NCBI GenBank assembly: GCA_963826505.1
Contig: CAWGXG010000010.1
Span: forward strand, 62,001 to 126,000
Origin: CAWGXG01 sp963826505
GTDB lineage: Bacteria > Chloroflexota > Anaerolineae > Aggregatilineales > Aggregatilineaceae
Direction: 5' to 3'
Length of the DNA: 64,000 nt
The translations under genes were made by a program, and so were the position numbers. The notes under the pieces are model-generated. The model saw only the letters and a program-made list of their open reading frames with translations. It was not told the DNA's origin and did not search any database. This document shows positions 51,490 through 62,293 of this stretch, piece by piece (position 1 is the stretch's first letter; every line of letters starts with the position of its first letter).

Positions 51490-53022
51490 ATGACCGGCCC
51501 CAAAACACTTTTTCCGCGCGCCAGCGGCGTGCTGCTGCACCCGACCGCCCTGCCCGGCCCGTACGGGCTGGGCGATCTCGGCGCGTGGGCCTATCGCTTC
51601 ATCGACTGTCTGGCCGCCGCCGGACAAAAAGTCTGGCAGGTGCTCCCGCTCGGTCCGACCGGGTTCGGGGAATCGCCCTACCAGACGTTGTCCACCTTCG
51701 CGGGCAATACCAACCTGATCAGCCTTGATCGGCTCGTCCAGCGCGGTTGGCTGACCGCCGCCGAAGTGGCCCAGCGCCCCTATTTTTCGCAGCGCAAAGC
51801 CGACTACGCCAGCGCCATCGCCTATCACGACGAGCTGCTGTCGCTGGCCTTCGATCGCTTCGTGCGCAGCGACTCCGATCGCGCCGCGTGCCAGGCATGG
51901 GCCGACACCCAAAAACACTGGCTCGACGACTGGGCGCTGTTCATTGCGTTGAAGGAATTCCACGGCGGCCAGCCCTGGACGTGTTGGACCGAAGCCGAAA
52001 TCTTCCGCGAGAAACGCGCGCTGCAAGATGCCAGCACGATGCATTCCTGCCGCATCGCGGAGCACCGTTTCCGCCAGTGGGTGTTCTTCCACCAGTGGAA
52101 CGATCTGCACACCTACGCGCATGAACGCGGCCTGCGTATCGTGGGTGACCTGCCGATCTACGTCGCGCACGACAGCAGCGACGTGTGGAGTCACCCGGAG
52201 CTGTTCGATCTCGATTTTTACGGCGAGCCGAACTTCATCGCGGGCGTCCCGCCCGACTATTTCAGCTCGACCGGGCAGCGCTGGGGGAATCCGCTCTACG
52301 TGTGGGAGGAACACCGCCGCACCGATTACGCGTGGTGGATCAGGCGGCTGCAAGCCCTGTTACAGACGGTGGACATCGTGCGTATCGACCATTTTCGGGG
52401 CTTCGACCTGTTCTACAAGATTCCCGCCGACCGCCCCACCGCACAGGGCGGGCGCTGGGTCAATGGGCCGAAAGAAAATTTCTTCAAGGCGATTGCCGAA
52501 GGCTTGAACGCCCCCTTGGACCAGCTTCCGATCATCGCGGAAGACCTGGGCGACGAGATGGAAGCCGCCATTGCCCTGCGCAAACGGCTCAACCTGCCGG
52601 GCATGGCGATCTTGCAGTTCGCGTTTGGCGGCAGTACCGACGAGCAAAACCGCTTCTGGCCCGATAATCTCGAAGAACAGCAGGTCGTCTACACCGGCAC
52701 GCACGACAACAACACCGTGCTCGGCTGGTGGACGTGCGAATCCAGTGAGGAGGCGCGCCGCCAGATGGCGGCTTACGTGCACCAGGAGCACGTCAGCGAG
52801 CCCAATTGGGCCATGATCGAGATCGGCATGAAGTCCAAAGCGCATACCTTCGTCGCGCCGCTGCAAGATGTGCTGGGGCTCGGCGGATCGGCGCGCATGA
52901 ACAAGCCGGGCGTTCCGGCCAACCAGTGGCGCTGGCGCTGCCTGCCCGACGATCTGCCCGAAGTGATCACCGGCACGCCCTGGGAGCGGCTGGCGCAGCT
53001 CACCCGGCAGTACGGGCGCTGA
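51490..53022 (+). CDS. malQ: 4-alpha-glucanotransferase (GH77)
   Basis: A 510-residue amylomaltase. It transfers alpha-1,4-glucan segments between maltodextrins. 'RASGVLLHPTALPGPYGLGDLG' is the family's N-terminal signature. 'LRIVGDLPIYVAHDSSDVWSHPELF' and 'VDIVRIDHFRGF' carry the nucleophile Asp, 'PIIAEDLG' the acid/base Glu, and 'YTGTHDNNTVLGWW' the third acidic residue. AAGGAGG lies six bases before ATG 51490. Next to the fructokinase-like gene; separated by 130 bp. Confidence 0.96.
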   Translation: MTGPKTLFPRASGVLLHPTALPGPYGLGDLGAWAYRFIDCLAAAGQKVWQVLPLGPTGFGESPYQTLSTFAGNTNLISLDRLVQRGWLTAAEVAQRPYFSQRKADYASAIAYHDELLSLAFDRFVRSDSDRAACQAWADTQKHWLDDWALFIALKEFHGGQPWTCWTEAEIFREKRALQDASTMHSCRIAEHRFRQWVFFHQWNDLHTYAHERGLRIVGDLPIYVAHDSSDVWSHPELFDLDFYGEPNFIAGVPPDYFSSTGQRWGNPLYVWEEHRRTDYAWWIRRLQALLQTVDIVRIDHFRGFDLFYKIPADRPTAQGGRWVNGPKENFFKAIAEGLNAPLDQLPIIAEDLGDEMEAAIALRKRLNLPGMAILQFAFGGSTDEQNRFWPDNLEEQQVVYTGTHDNNTVLGWWTCESSEEARRQMAAYVHQEHVSEPNWAMIEIGMKSKAHTFVAPLQDVLGLGGSARMNKPGVPANQWRWRCLPDDLPEVITGTPWERLAQLTRQYGR

Positions 53023-53045
53023 GGACGCAGCCGCACGGACGGATC

Positions 53046-53360
53046 TTAGTCTGCGTCGTAGGTCGCCAACGCGGCGGGCAACGCCTGGGTCACGCGATGG
53101 CCTGCCGCAGGCAGCCCGACCAGCAGCGCGCTGATCACTTCCTCGCGCGAAGCGCCCGCCTGCTTGGCGGCCTGTACGTGAAACGGGATGCCGCCCTCCA
53201 TGCGCAGCGCGGCCAGCACGGCCAGGTAGGCCAGGGCTTCGGTCTTGGGGTCGAGCGCGCTGGCTTCTGCCAGACCGCCCACCATCTGGCCCCAGGCTTG
53301 CGCGTGCTGGGGTGCATCGCTCATGAACAATCGAAAGGCGTCACTGATGTGCTGGGTCAT
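53046..53360 (-). CDS. Carboxymuconolactone decarboxylase-like protein, CxxC absent
   Basis: A 104-residue AhpD/CMD-fold helical protein. 'LDPKTEALAYLAVLAALRMEGGIPFHVQAAKQAGASREEVISALLVG' aligns with the family core. Active AhpD-type peroxidases have CxxCxxxH here; this protein reads EGGIPFH, keeping the His but no cysteine at all, so thiol chemistry is excluded. It may have a decarboxylase-like or structural role. GGAGGAGG precedes ATG 53360. It faces malQ tail-to-tail. Confidence 0.8.
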   Translation of the reverse strand: MTQHISDAFRLFMSDAPQHAQAWGQMVGGLAEASALDPKTEALAYLAVLAALRMEGGIPFHVQAAKQAGASREEVISALLVGLPAAGHRVTQALPAALATYDAD

Positions 53361-53461
53361 GGGTCCTCCTCCCACGGATACGGTGTTAAGCGCCTATGAT
53401 AGTACATGCGTTCTGTCTGCGCTACTGGTGGGCATTCGCCCCACACCCGACGCTGCTGGCG

Positions 53462-53510
53462 CTGTTCACTGATCGCTGTTGACTGATTGCTGATCGCTGT
53501 AAGCTAAGGA
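53462..53510. repeat. Heptamer array, 7 units
   Basis: CTGTTCA, CTGATCG, CTGTTGA, CTGATTG, CTGATCG, CTGTAAG, CTAAGGA. The last unit contains the AAGGA that acts as ribosome site for the next gene. Confidence 0.7.
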
Positions 53511-53519
53511 GATTTCGCA

Positions 53520-54257
53520 ATGATCAAGCGCTATTTCGGCGGCCTGCTGGCCGCGTTGATGTTGGTCACGGCTGCGGGAATCCAACCCGCCGCCGCGCAG
53601 GAACAAACATGTACCGATACAGGTGCCATCTGGGATGCCACGCGGCAAAAATGCGTCGTTCAGATGGATCTTAGCATTGCGATGGATTATCCGGTCGAGC
53701 TGGCCCAAAACCCGTTGATCGACAGCACTGTGCAGCAGTTCTTGAACGACCAGCGCAGCGCTTTTCTGACCAATCTGACGACCTACGGCCTGTACTCACC
53801 GCGCGGCCCGATGTATCTCAACATCACCTACACGACCACGCCGTTTCTCGATCAATTGCTGGGGCTTAAGTTCGACGTGGACGCCTTCGCGGGCGGCGCG
53901 CACCCCTACCAGATGTTCGGCACCTTCACCTTCGACCTGGTCCAGAACCGCGTGCTGACGCTGGATGACCTGTTCGTGTCGGGCGCGGACCCGCTGAGCG
54001 TGATCGGGCCGCTGGTCGAGCAGTCGCTGCACACGCAGTTGGACGCTTCCGGCGATCTGACCTGGATTGAAGATGGCACTGGCACCAACCCGGATAATTA
54101 CCAGTACTGGCAGATCACGCCCGACGCACTGACGTTCTATTTCCTGGGTGCGCAGGTCGCGCCCGATTATCTCGGGCCACAGACGGTCAGCATCCCGCTC
54201 ACGCAGCTCGCCGATCTGCTGCAACCCCGCTTCGCGACTCCTGCCGCAAGCGGCTGA
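53520..54257 (+). CDS. Exported DUF3298 (RsiV-like) domain protein
   Basis: A 245-residue protein with signal peptide 'MIKRYFGGLLAALMLVTAAG' ending 'PAAAQ'. 'DVDAFAGGAHPYQMFGTFTFDLVQNRVLTLDDLF' is the DUF3298 signature found in RsiV-type anti-sigma factors and lipoproteins. A Cys pair ('QEQTCTDTGAIWDATRQKC') may form a disulphide. No sigma factor or membrane helix accompanies it. In RsiV the domain binds lysozyme; that role is only a possibility here. The ribosome site AAGGAG lies within the heptamer array. Confidence 0.8.
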   Translation: MIKRYFGGLLAALMLVTAAGIQPAAAQEQTCTDTGAIWDATRQKCVVQMDLSIAMDYPVELAQNPLIDSTVQQFLNDQRSAFLTNLTTYGLYSPRGPMYLNITYTTTPFLDQLLGLKFDVDAFAGGAHPYQMFGTFTFDLVQNRVLTLDDLFVSGADPLSVIGPLVEQSLHTQLDASGDLTWIEDGTGTNPDNYQYWQITPDALTFYFLGAQVAPDYLGPQTVSIPLTQLADLLQPRFATPAASG

Positions 54258-54259
54258 TC

Positions 54260-54279
54260 GGTTGCGCGATCGCGCAACC
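54260..54279. repeat. 20-bp perfect palindrome
   Basis: GGTTGCGCGATCGCGCAACC directly after the DUF3298 stop; it contains GCGATCGC. It could be the base of a 3' hairpin or a protein-binding site. Confidence 0.5.
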
Positions 54280-54316
54280 TCGCGCCGCGTGGGGGTTATA
54301 ACAGGTGAACGTACGC

Positions 54317-54350
54317 GCCTCACTCCCGAAGAGGGAATGAGGCCGATTTT
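54317..54350 (+). terminator. Intrinsic terminator before the mutase gene
   Basis: GCCTCACTCCC (54317-54327), loop GAAGA, GGGAATGAGGC (54333-54343), 10 of 11 pairs, then CGATTTT. Confidence 0.75.
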
Positions 54351-54386
54351 CCATCCGCAATCACGCATCATGCAGGCAAACAGACT

Positions 54387-56061
<1,675 letters not shown>

Positions 56062-56073
56062 ACAGCCTCAATC

Positions 56074-56105
56074 CCCGCCCTCTGCGCTGTGCGGGGCGGG
56101 ATTTT
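56074..56105 (+). terminator. Terminator after the mutase gene
   Basis: CCCGCCC (56074-56080) pairs with GGGCGGG (56094-56100), followed by ATTTT. Confidence 0.6.
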
Positions 56106-56155
56106 GGGAAGGGGCTGAACAGGGCCATCAGACGCAGGAGATTTGTGAAAAATTC

Positions 56156-57046
56156 ATGAAAAACACTCTCACGATTGCACTGCTCCAACTGGTCTCTCAC
56201 GGGCTGGACCTGGACGCCAACCGCGTTACGGGCGAAGCCGCGTGCCGTCGCGCCGCGCAAATGGGCGCAGACATCGCCCTGTTCCCCGAAATGTGGAGCG
56301 CGGGCTACACCTTCTTCGACCCGGCAGAACCGGGCGCGCGGCAGGCGTGGCACGATCATGCCATCGGGATGGACAGCCCCTTCGTGACGCATTTCCGCGA
56401 TCTGGCGCGCGAGATGAACATGGCGATCGCGCTGTCGTACCTCCAACAGTGGCCGCTTGCGCCGCGTAACACCGTCTCGCTGATCGACCGGCACGGTGCG
56501 ATCGTGCTCACCTACGCCAAAGTGCATACCTGCGATTTCGACATCGAATCCGAGCTGACGCCCGGCGATCGTTTCTTCGTCGGCGCGTTGGATACCGCCG
56601 CCGGACCGGTGAACGTCGGCGCGATGATTTGCTATGACCGCGAGTTCCCCGAAAGCGCCCGTCTGCTGATGCTGCAAGGCGCGGAAATCATCCTGACGCC
56701 CAACGCCTGCGATCTGGAAGACAACCGGCTGGGCCAGTTCCGCGCGCGGGCGTACGAGAACATGGTCGGGTTGGCGATGGCGAATTACGCCGCTCCGCAA
56801 CTCAATGGGCATTCGGTCGCGTTTGATGGCGTGGCTTTCGACGCCGAGGGGAACAGTCGCGATCACACGCTTGTCCAGGCGGACGAGTCGGAGGGTATTT
56901 TCCTGGCGGAGTTCGATCTGGACCGTCTGCGCGCCTACCGTGTGCGCGAAATTTGGGGGAACGCCTATCGCAGGCCAGGCTGCTACGGGCCGCTCGTGGC
57001 GACCGACGTACAACCGCCCTTCGTCCGCCCGGACGCCCGGCGCTAG
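56156..57046 (+). CDS. Carbon-nitrogen hydrolase (nitrilase superfamily)
   Basis: A 296-residue amidase. Catalytic Glu is in 'ADIALFPEMWSAGY' (about residue 44), Lys in 'AKVHTCDFDIE' (about 122) and Cys in 'GAMICYDREFPESARLLMLQGAEII' (about 161). 'ENMVGLAMANYA' and 'SVAFDGVAFDAEGN' complete the fold. These enzymes hydrolyse carbamoyl or amide groups in the cytoplasm; the substrate (for example an N-carbamoyl amine) cannot be fixed. It follows the mutase gene by about 95 bp behind a terminator. Confidence 0.9.
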   Translation: MKNTLTIALLQLVSHGLDLDANRVTGEAACRRAAQMGADIALFPEMWSAGYTFFDPAEPGARQAWHDHAIGMDSPFVTHFRDLAREMNMAIALSYLQQWPLAPRNTVSLIDRHGAIVLTYAKVHTCDFDIESELTPGDRFFVGALDTAAGPVNVGAMICYDREFPESARLLMLQGAEIILTPNACDLEDNRLGQFRARAYENMVGLAMANYAAPQLNGHSVAFDGVAFDAEGNSRDHTLVQADESEGIFLAEFDLDRLRAYRVREIWGNAYRRPGCYGPLVATDVQPPFVRPDARR

Positions 57047-57074
57047 GGTGCGGCGTGCATTTTCGGTTATAATA

Positions 57075-57140
57075 GACCTCGAACGAGCAGCACACCGTAT
57101 CACAGCGAGGGTGTACCACACTACCAACTGCGCCACGCCC
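57075..57140 (-). other. tRNA-like remnant
   Basis: Minus strand starting GGGCGTGGCGCAGTTGGTAG: a good tRNA D-arm (GCGC-AGTTGGTA-GTGT pairs with wobbles), followed 40 nt later by GTTCGAG as in a T-loop. The anticodon stem does not pair properly in a 7-nt loop, and the T-stem and acceptor do not close. It is at best a degenerate tRNA copy, not a functional gene. Confidence 0.35.
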
Positions 57141-57234
57141 ATCCAGGGGGGCTTTGAGCCGGTGCATTAACGGCAGGTGTCTATATCGTCGGCTTGTTTA
57201 GGGCCACTTTGTGGCAGGAACCTCCCTGATCTTC

Positions 57235-60061
57235 ATGTTCGGCTCGCGACTCACCAAGATCATACGGGACATCACCGCGCGCAAGGTTCGCACGGCGCTA
57301 GTGGCGCTGAGCGTGTTTGTCGGCGTATTGGGCGTGGTCGTGGTCAGCGTGATGGGTCAGTTGGTCTCGCGCCAGCTCGAAAAAGATATCCACACCAATG
57401 AACTGGCCATGCTGCGCATCTTCGTGGACTTGCCCAGCAATACATCCGTGGATAACGCCGCCGTGCTGCGCCAACTGCGCGATTACCCTGGCGTGACGGC
57501 GGTCGAGGGGCAGGCTGTCTACGAATTTCAGTGGAAGCGCGCCGGTGAGCTGAACTTCCGCACCGGTGAGCTGTACGCCTATTCCGAGCCGTTCGAGCAA
57601 ATCACGCTGGAACCGGTGCGCCTGTTGTCGGGCGCTTATCCCGTCGATGGACAGAACGAAATCGCCATCGAACAACGTATGGCGACGCGCTATCACCTAT
57701 CGATAGGCGATACCATCACCGTGCGCGTGGACGGCACCGGCGAGCGCGACGTGCACATCTCCGGCATCATCTTCCAGCCCTATCTGTACGTGGGCGGCAG
57801 TGACGGATCGAGCAGCGCCTATGCCACCTATACCGACGCGCAAGCCATCGTCGGCTTCACCGGGTACAGCTCGTTTTTCGCCCGGTTCAAAGACTGGCAA
57901 ACCTCGCGCCAGGAATCGCACAACTTCCGCCGCGAGCTGAACAACCAGACGCCCTATGAGATCGTCTTCTACCTGCTTAACGATCCCGACCACAACCTGT
58001 TCGTGGTGGGCGTGCGCCAGTCGGCGCGCGTGCTGACGATCCTGGCGGTGATCGCGCTGGTCGTGTCGTCCTTCGTCGTAACCGATGTGATCGGATCGGT
58101 GATCGCAGAGCAGCGCAAACAGATCGGCGCGATGAAAGCGCTCGGTGCGACCCGTTGGGATGTGCTGGCAATTTACCTGGGCATGGCGCTGATGTACGGG
58201 CTGTTGGGTTCCATCCCAGCCATGATCGTGGGCGTGCCGCTCGGCCAGCGCGCGGCGGAATCCATCGCCCCAGCGGCGAATGCCTACCTGCAAGATACCA
58301 GCCCACCGGTGACTTCGCTGCTGCTGGGCGGCGCGTTAGGGTTGGTTGTGCCCGTGCTGGCGGCCTTCGTCCCGATCTACAACGGCACGCGCGTCACGAT
58401 TCTGGAAGCCATGACCGATCAGGGCATCAGCGCCACCTACGGGCGCGGCCTGATGCCCTCCCTGGTCCGCGTGTTGGATCTGCCCCCGCTGTTGTTCCAG
58501 TCGGTGAATAATATTCTGCAACACAAGGCCCGCCTCGCGCTAAGCTTCACCACGCTGATGCTGTCCGCCGCGGCCTTTATGGGCATCCTGGCCGTGTACG
58601 ACACGCTGCATGGCGTCGTCGGATCGATCGAGTCGACCTTCAACTACCAGATCTCATTCGATCCGAGCAATATCGAAGTGATGGACCTGCTGCGCAGCGT
58701 GCTGACCGAGGAACAGATCCGCGAGATCAAGCCGGGTGTGGCCATCCAGCTCCAGGCGCAGTTGGACAGCCCTGCGCCGGATTTCGACCTCAAGCAGCAG
58801 TTCCTCTCAGAAGGAATCGCGGCTGGTCGATCTGTACGTGACCGCCCTCAACACCCGTACCGATCTGTTGAATGTCGTGCTGGAAGAAGGCACCGGCTGG
58901 CAGGACGACCCCGACCGCGCCGGGATCGTGATCACGCCGCGCATGGCGGAGACGTTCGACAAATCCGTGGGCGATACGCTGCACCTCATCGCACCGGAAA
59001 ACAGCGGCGATTTCGAGATCATCGGCATCGCGGAGTTCCCGATCGAAACCGCGTTCATGGAATCACAGCAGTTGGCCGATTTTGTCGGATCGATCCGCGA
59101 TGCGCCGATCCCCAATGCCTACTGGGAACAGGTGCGCGTCCGCGTGCAAGACGGTCTGACCAACCCGTTTGGGGATACGCCGATCTGGGCTTTGGGCATT
59201 GACGCACGTGTTGGGACGCTGCTCACGGCGAATTTCAACCCGGACGAGCCGGGCGTGATCATCACCAAGGCGCTGGCGGATGCGATGGGGCTGACCGCCG
59301 GAGACGAGATCACACTGGAACCGGCGGATACCTCGCTGTTTGAAAACCTGATCGACGGCAGCTCGGTTACCTACCCGGTCCTCAAGGTGACGCTCATCAA
59401 AGCGCAGGATTTGAGTCTGGTGGCGCGGCAAGTGCCCGCCGACCTGCTGCAAAGCGGCGGTGATCCGCCTGTGGTGGCGATGTATTGGCCGGAGCTGGCG
59501 TCTCTGGTTCACCTGGATTACAACGCCATCTCGCCCAATACCTTTTACATCGACGTGGCCAACCCGGAGGCCAGCAGCGCCAACAACAACACGCTCTACA
59601 AACCGTCGGCCATCTACCACAACGCAGGGGCCTTCGAGCAGCGCATCACCCAGACGATTTCGAGCATGGGCTTCGTGACGATCATCACCTCGATCCTGAT
59701 GGCGTTCGTAGGCGGGATCGGCCTGCTGACCGTCACCTCGATCAACGTGATGGAACGCCAGCGCGAGATCGGCGTTATGCGCTCGGTGGGAGCCACCTCG
59801 CGCACCATTCTGCGCGTGTTTTGGATGGAAGGCTTGCTGGTCGGGCTGCTGGCCTGGATCGTCGGACTGCCGCTGAGCTTCGGGTTGAGCAAACTGCTGA
59901 TCGCGACGGTGCCCTTCGGCGACGTGCTCGTCGCGCATTATCGCTATTATGTGCCCTTCGCCGGACTGTTCGGCATCCTGCTGGTGACCGGTATCGCCAC
60001 TTTCTACCCGGCTATTGCCGCCGCGCGTAAGACCGTCTCCGACATTTTGCGGTACCAGTAA
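57235..60061 (+). CDS. FtsX/MacB-family ABC permease, one frameshift
   Basis: One base removed at about 58807 gives a 941-residue membrane protein; as written the first frame ends at 59202. The layout is two copies of MacB_PCD plus FtsX: N-terminal helix 'KVRTALVALSVFVGVLGVVVVSVM', a large extracytoplasmic part, 'LTILAVIALVVSSFVVTDVI', 'EQRKQIGAMKALGATRWDVL' (the FtsX coupling loop), a further helix group near 460, and a second 'TITSMMAFVGGIGLLTV'-like group with 'MERQREIGVMRSVGATSRTILRVFWMEGLLVG'. It would export lipid or peptide, or transmit force, with an ATPase that is not encoded here. GTG 57211 is an alternative start. Confidence 0.85.
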
Positions 60062-60114
60062 GCGGACCGCACCCACATAGTTATAAAAAACATGTTGCTA
60101 TTTTCCTGATAATC

Positions 60115-60142
60115 TTCCAGTTAATCTAAAAAATGTTAGAAT
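60115..60142 (+). promoter_or_regulatory. Candidate promoter of the cNMP-histidine kinase
   Basis: TTCCAG (60115-60120), 16-bp spacer, TAGAAT (60137-60142) preceded by TGT. About 40 bp before the ATG at 60183. Confidence 0.45.
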
Positions 60143-60182
60143 GTGGATAGGATATCGTCCGATCAGCACGCACGAGGCCGCT

Positions 60183-61597
60183 ATGACTGACACCACCGAC
60201 ACCACCGAACAAGAAAGGCCGCCGCTCAATTTCAACGATACCGAGCTGGCCTTTGTGACGAAAAATTACGAGCGGCTAATCCTCCCCGCCGGGGAAGAAT
60301 TATTCCACGAAGGCACGACCGGCGACTGCGCGTATATCGTGGTGGAAGGCGAATTAGAGGTACTCAAAGTCAGCGGCAACCGCACGATTCTGCTCAACCG
60401 GCTGCGGCGCGGCGAACTGGTCGGCGAGATGGCGCTGCTGCAAAACCGCCCGCGCATGGCGAGCGTGCGCGCCAGCGTCGACACCGAGCTGATCGGCGTC
60501 AACCGCGAGCAGTTCGACGAGGTACTCAACACCATCCCCGCCGTCACGCGCGGCGTGCTGGACGTGGTGCTCCAGCGCGAGCGCGCCACCGAGGCCCGGC
60601 TCCAGCAAACCCAGCACATGGCCAACTGGAACGCGCTAACCGCCGGAGTCGCGCACGAACTCAATAATCCCGCGGGCGCGATCCGGCGTGGGGTCGGCCA
60701 GCTTGATGACGCGTTGGGCGAATTTGCCGTGGCCCAGGCCGCGCTCAGCCGGATCGACGTGACGCCCGATCAGCAGCAAGTGATCGATGCGCTGCTGCCG
60801 GAAATCCGCGAGCGGGCCACGCATCCCAACGAGCTCGACGCGCTGGCGTGCAGCACGCAGGAGATGTTCGTCGAGGACTGGCTGAGCGATCGCGATTTCG
60901 ACGACGCGTGGGACCTCGCACCGGTGCTGGTCAGCCTGGGGATGGACGTGGCGCGCCTCGACGCGCTGGCCGAGCAGTTTGACGCGGCGCAGTTGGCGGC
61001 CGTCATCCCGTGGATCGCGGCGACGACCACAGCCTACAGCCTCTTGGGGGAACTGGCGGGCGCGTCCGACCAGATCTCGCAGGTGGTGGGCGTGCTGAAA
61101 GGCTATTCCTTCCTCGATCAAGCGCCGGTCCAGACGGTGGACATTGTCGAAGGGCTGAACAACACGCTGCTGATCCTGCGCGGGCGGCTGAACGATGGGA
61201 TCAAGATCCAGCGCGAGTACGCGCCCGACCTGCCGAAGATTTCCGCCTTTGGGCGCGAGCTCAACCAGGCGTGGACCAACCTGATCGACAACGCGATCAC
61301 CGCGCTGGACGGCGGCGGGACGATCTGCGTGCGCGCGGGGCTGGACCCCGACAAAACGAACTGGATTCGCGTGGAAGTGGAAGACAGCGGGCACGGCATC
61401 GCGCCGGAGATCGGGCCGCACATCTTCGAGCCGTTCTTCACGACGAAAAAGGTCGGTCAGGGGACCGGGCTGGGGCTGAACATCTGTTACAACATCATCG
61501 TGGAAAAGCACAAGGGCGAGATCACGTACGAGTCCGAGCCGGGCAGACGATCTTCCGCGTGCGCCTGCCGGTGGATTTCGAGGCGATGGGGTCGTGA
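60183..61597 (+). CDS. Histidine kinase with cyclic-nucleotide-binding domain, C-terminal frameshift
   Basis: Corrected length is 471 residues. Domain 1 (about 20-135) is a CAP-type cNMP-binding fold: 'LILPAGEELFHEGTTGDCAYIVVEGELEVLK' and 'LRRGELVGEMALLQNRPRMASVRA' (the phosphate cassette). The H-box is 'LTAGVAHELNNPAGAI' and the ATPase has 'NQAWTNLIDNAITAL', 'VEDSGHGI' and 'GTGLGLNI'. One base appears to be missing near 61541-61545: the second frame reads 'QTIFRVRLPVDFEAMGS' and stops at 61597; as written the protein runs out of frame to 61664. No transmembrane segment, so it is a soluble sensor, possibly of cyclic nucleotide or another CAP ligand. Confidence 0.87.
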
Positions 61598-61621
61598 TTC
61601 CCGCGCTGCCGGTCAGGACAA

Positions 61622-61972
61622 CTACTCTTCGGGAGTACGATCCAGGTTATCCAGCATGGCTTGAATAGCGGCCTTTAGCGCGGGAATATCATCCTTCACA
61701 GCGCGCCAGACAATGACCACATTGACGCGATCGTAGTTGTGAATGAGAAAATCGCGAAACCCTGCCAACTGCTTCCAAGGAATTTCAGGATAGGCAGAAA
61801 GCCAATCCGCAGGCAGTCGCTTCACAATCTCGCCGATCACTTCAAAACAGCGAATGACCGCTTCTTGGGTCTTCTCTGATGCGAGAAAATCCGCCTGCCC
61901 TGGCGCGGTGAAATCCTCAATCATGCGAATCCGGGCCAGCAGTTCGTCCAGATATACGCGCTCGTCTTTCAC
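61622..61972 (-). CDS. HEPN-domain toxin, HepT-like
   Basis: A 116-residue helical protein of the DUF86/HepT family. The catalytic motif RX4HXY is present as 'RDFLIHNY' (Arg73, His78, Tyr80). 'AVIRCFEVIGEIVKRLP' is the usual first core helix. HEPN toxins are RNases that cut tRNA or mRNA, and are held inactive or AMPylated on the Tyr by the MNT partner. Starts 4 bp inside the end of the MNT gene, so the two are co-translated. Confidence 0.92.
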   Translation of the reverse strand: MKDERVYLDELLARIRMIEDFTAPGQADFLASEKTQEAVIRCFEVIGEIVKRLPADWLSAYPEIPWKQLAGFRDFLIHNYDRVNVVIVWRAVKDDIPALKAAIQAMLDNLDRTPEE

Positions 61973-62274
61973 AACGGAATCGCCTCGGCCAGCACATGCG
62001 CCCGGATACCCTCAAGCAGCGTGTCCTCGGTAGACACATCCACCGGACGCCCAAGCAGTTCGGACAGCGCCTGCATCAGCCCGATATGATCCCATAGCGT
62101 GTAATCCGGCTCGAACGTGACCAGGAAATCAACATCACTCGCGGCTGAGGCGTCCCCGCGCGCGACGGAGCCAAACACGCGAATATCGCGCACGTTATGC
62201 GCCCGTGCGATCTGCAGAATCGCTTCACGCTGGTTCCACACCCGCTCCGCGATCGTCGTACCGGATCGAGCCAT
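61969..62274 (-). CDS. MNT-type nucleotidyltransferase antitoxin
   Basis: A 101-residue minimal nucleotidyltransferase. The catalytic motif GSX10DXD is 'GSVARGDASAASDVDF' with Gly35-Ser36 and Asp47, Asp49. It should transfer AMP groups to the HEPN Tyr and so neutralise it (type VII toxin-antitoxin). 'VWNQREAILQIARAHNVRDIRVF' is the entry helix and strand. First gene of the two-gene unit, which lies between two histidine kinase genes. Confidence 0.93.
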   Translation of the reverse strand: MARSGTTIAERVWNQREAILQIARAHNVRDIRVFGSVARGDASAASDVDFLVTFEPDYTLWDHIGLMQALSELLGRPVDVSTEDTLLEGIRAHVLAEAIPL

Positions 62275-62293
62275 ATCCCGTCGCTCTCCGCTC

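Noticed and set aside
54258..54386. Possible cobalamin riboswitch upstream of the mutase gene
   Set aside because: Only a palindrome and an intrinsic terminator are visible in 130 bp; no B12-box sequence and too little room.
57075..57140. Functional tRNA gene
   Set aside because: The D-arm is good but the anticodon stem, T-stem and acceptor stem do not pair in a standard cloverleaf.
57211..60061. Two separate permease genes
   Set aside because: The second frame begins mid-domain and the two frames join seamlessly if one base is dropped near 58807, so this is one frameshifted gene.
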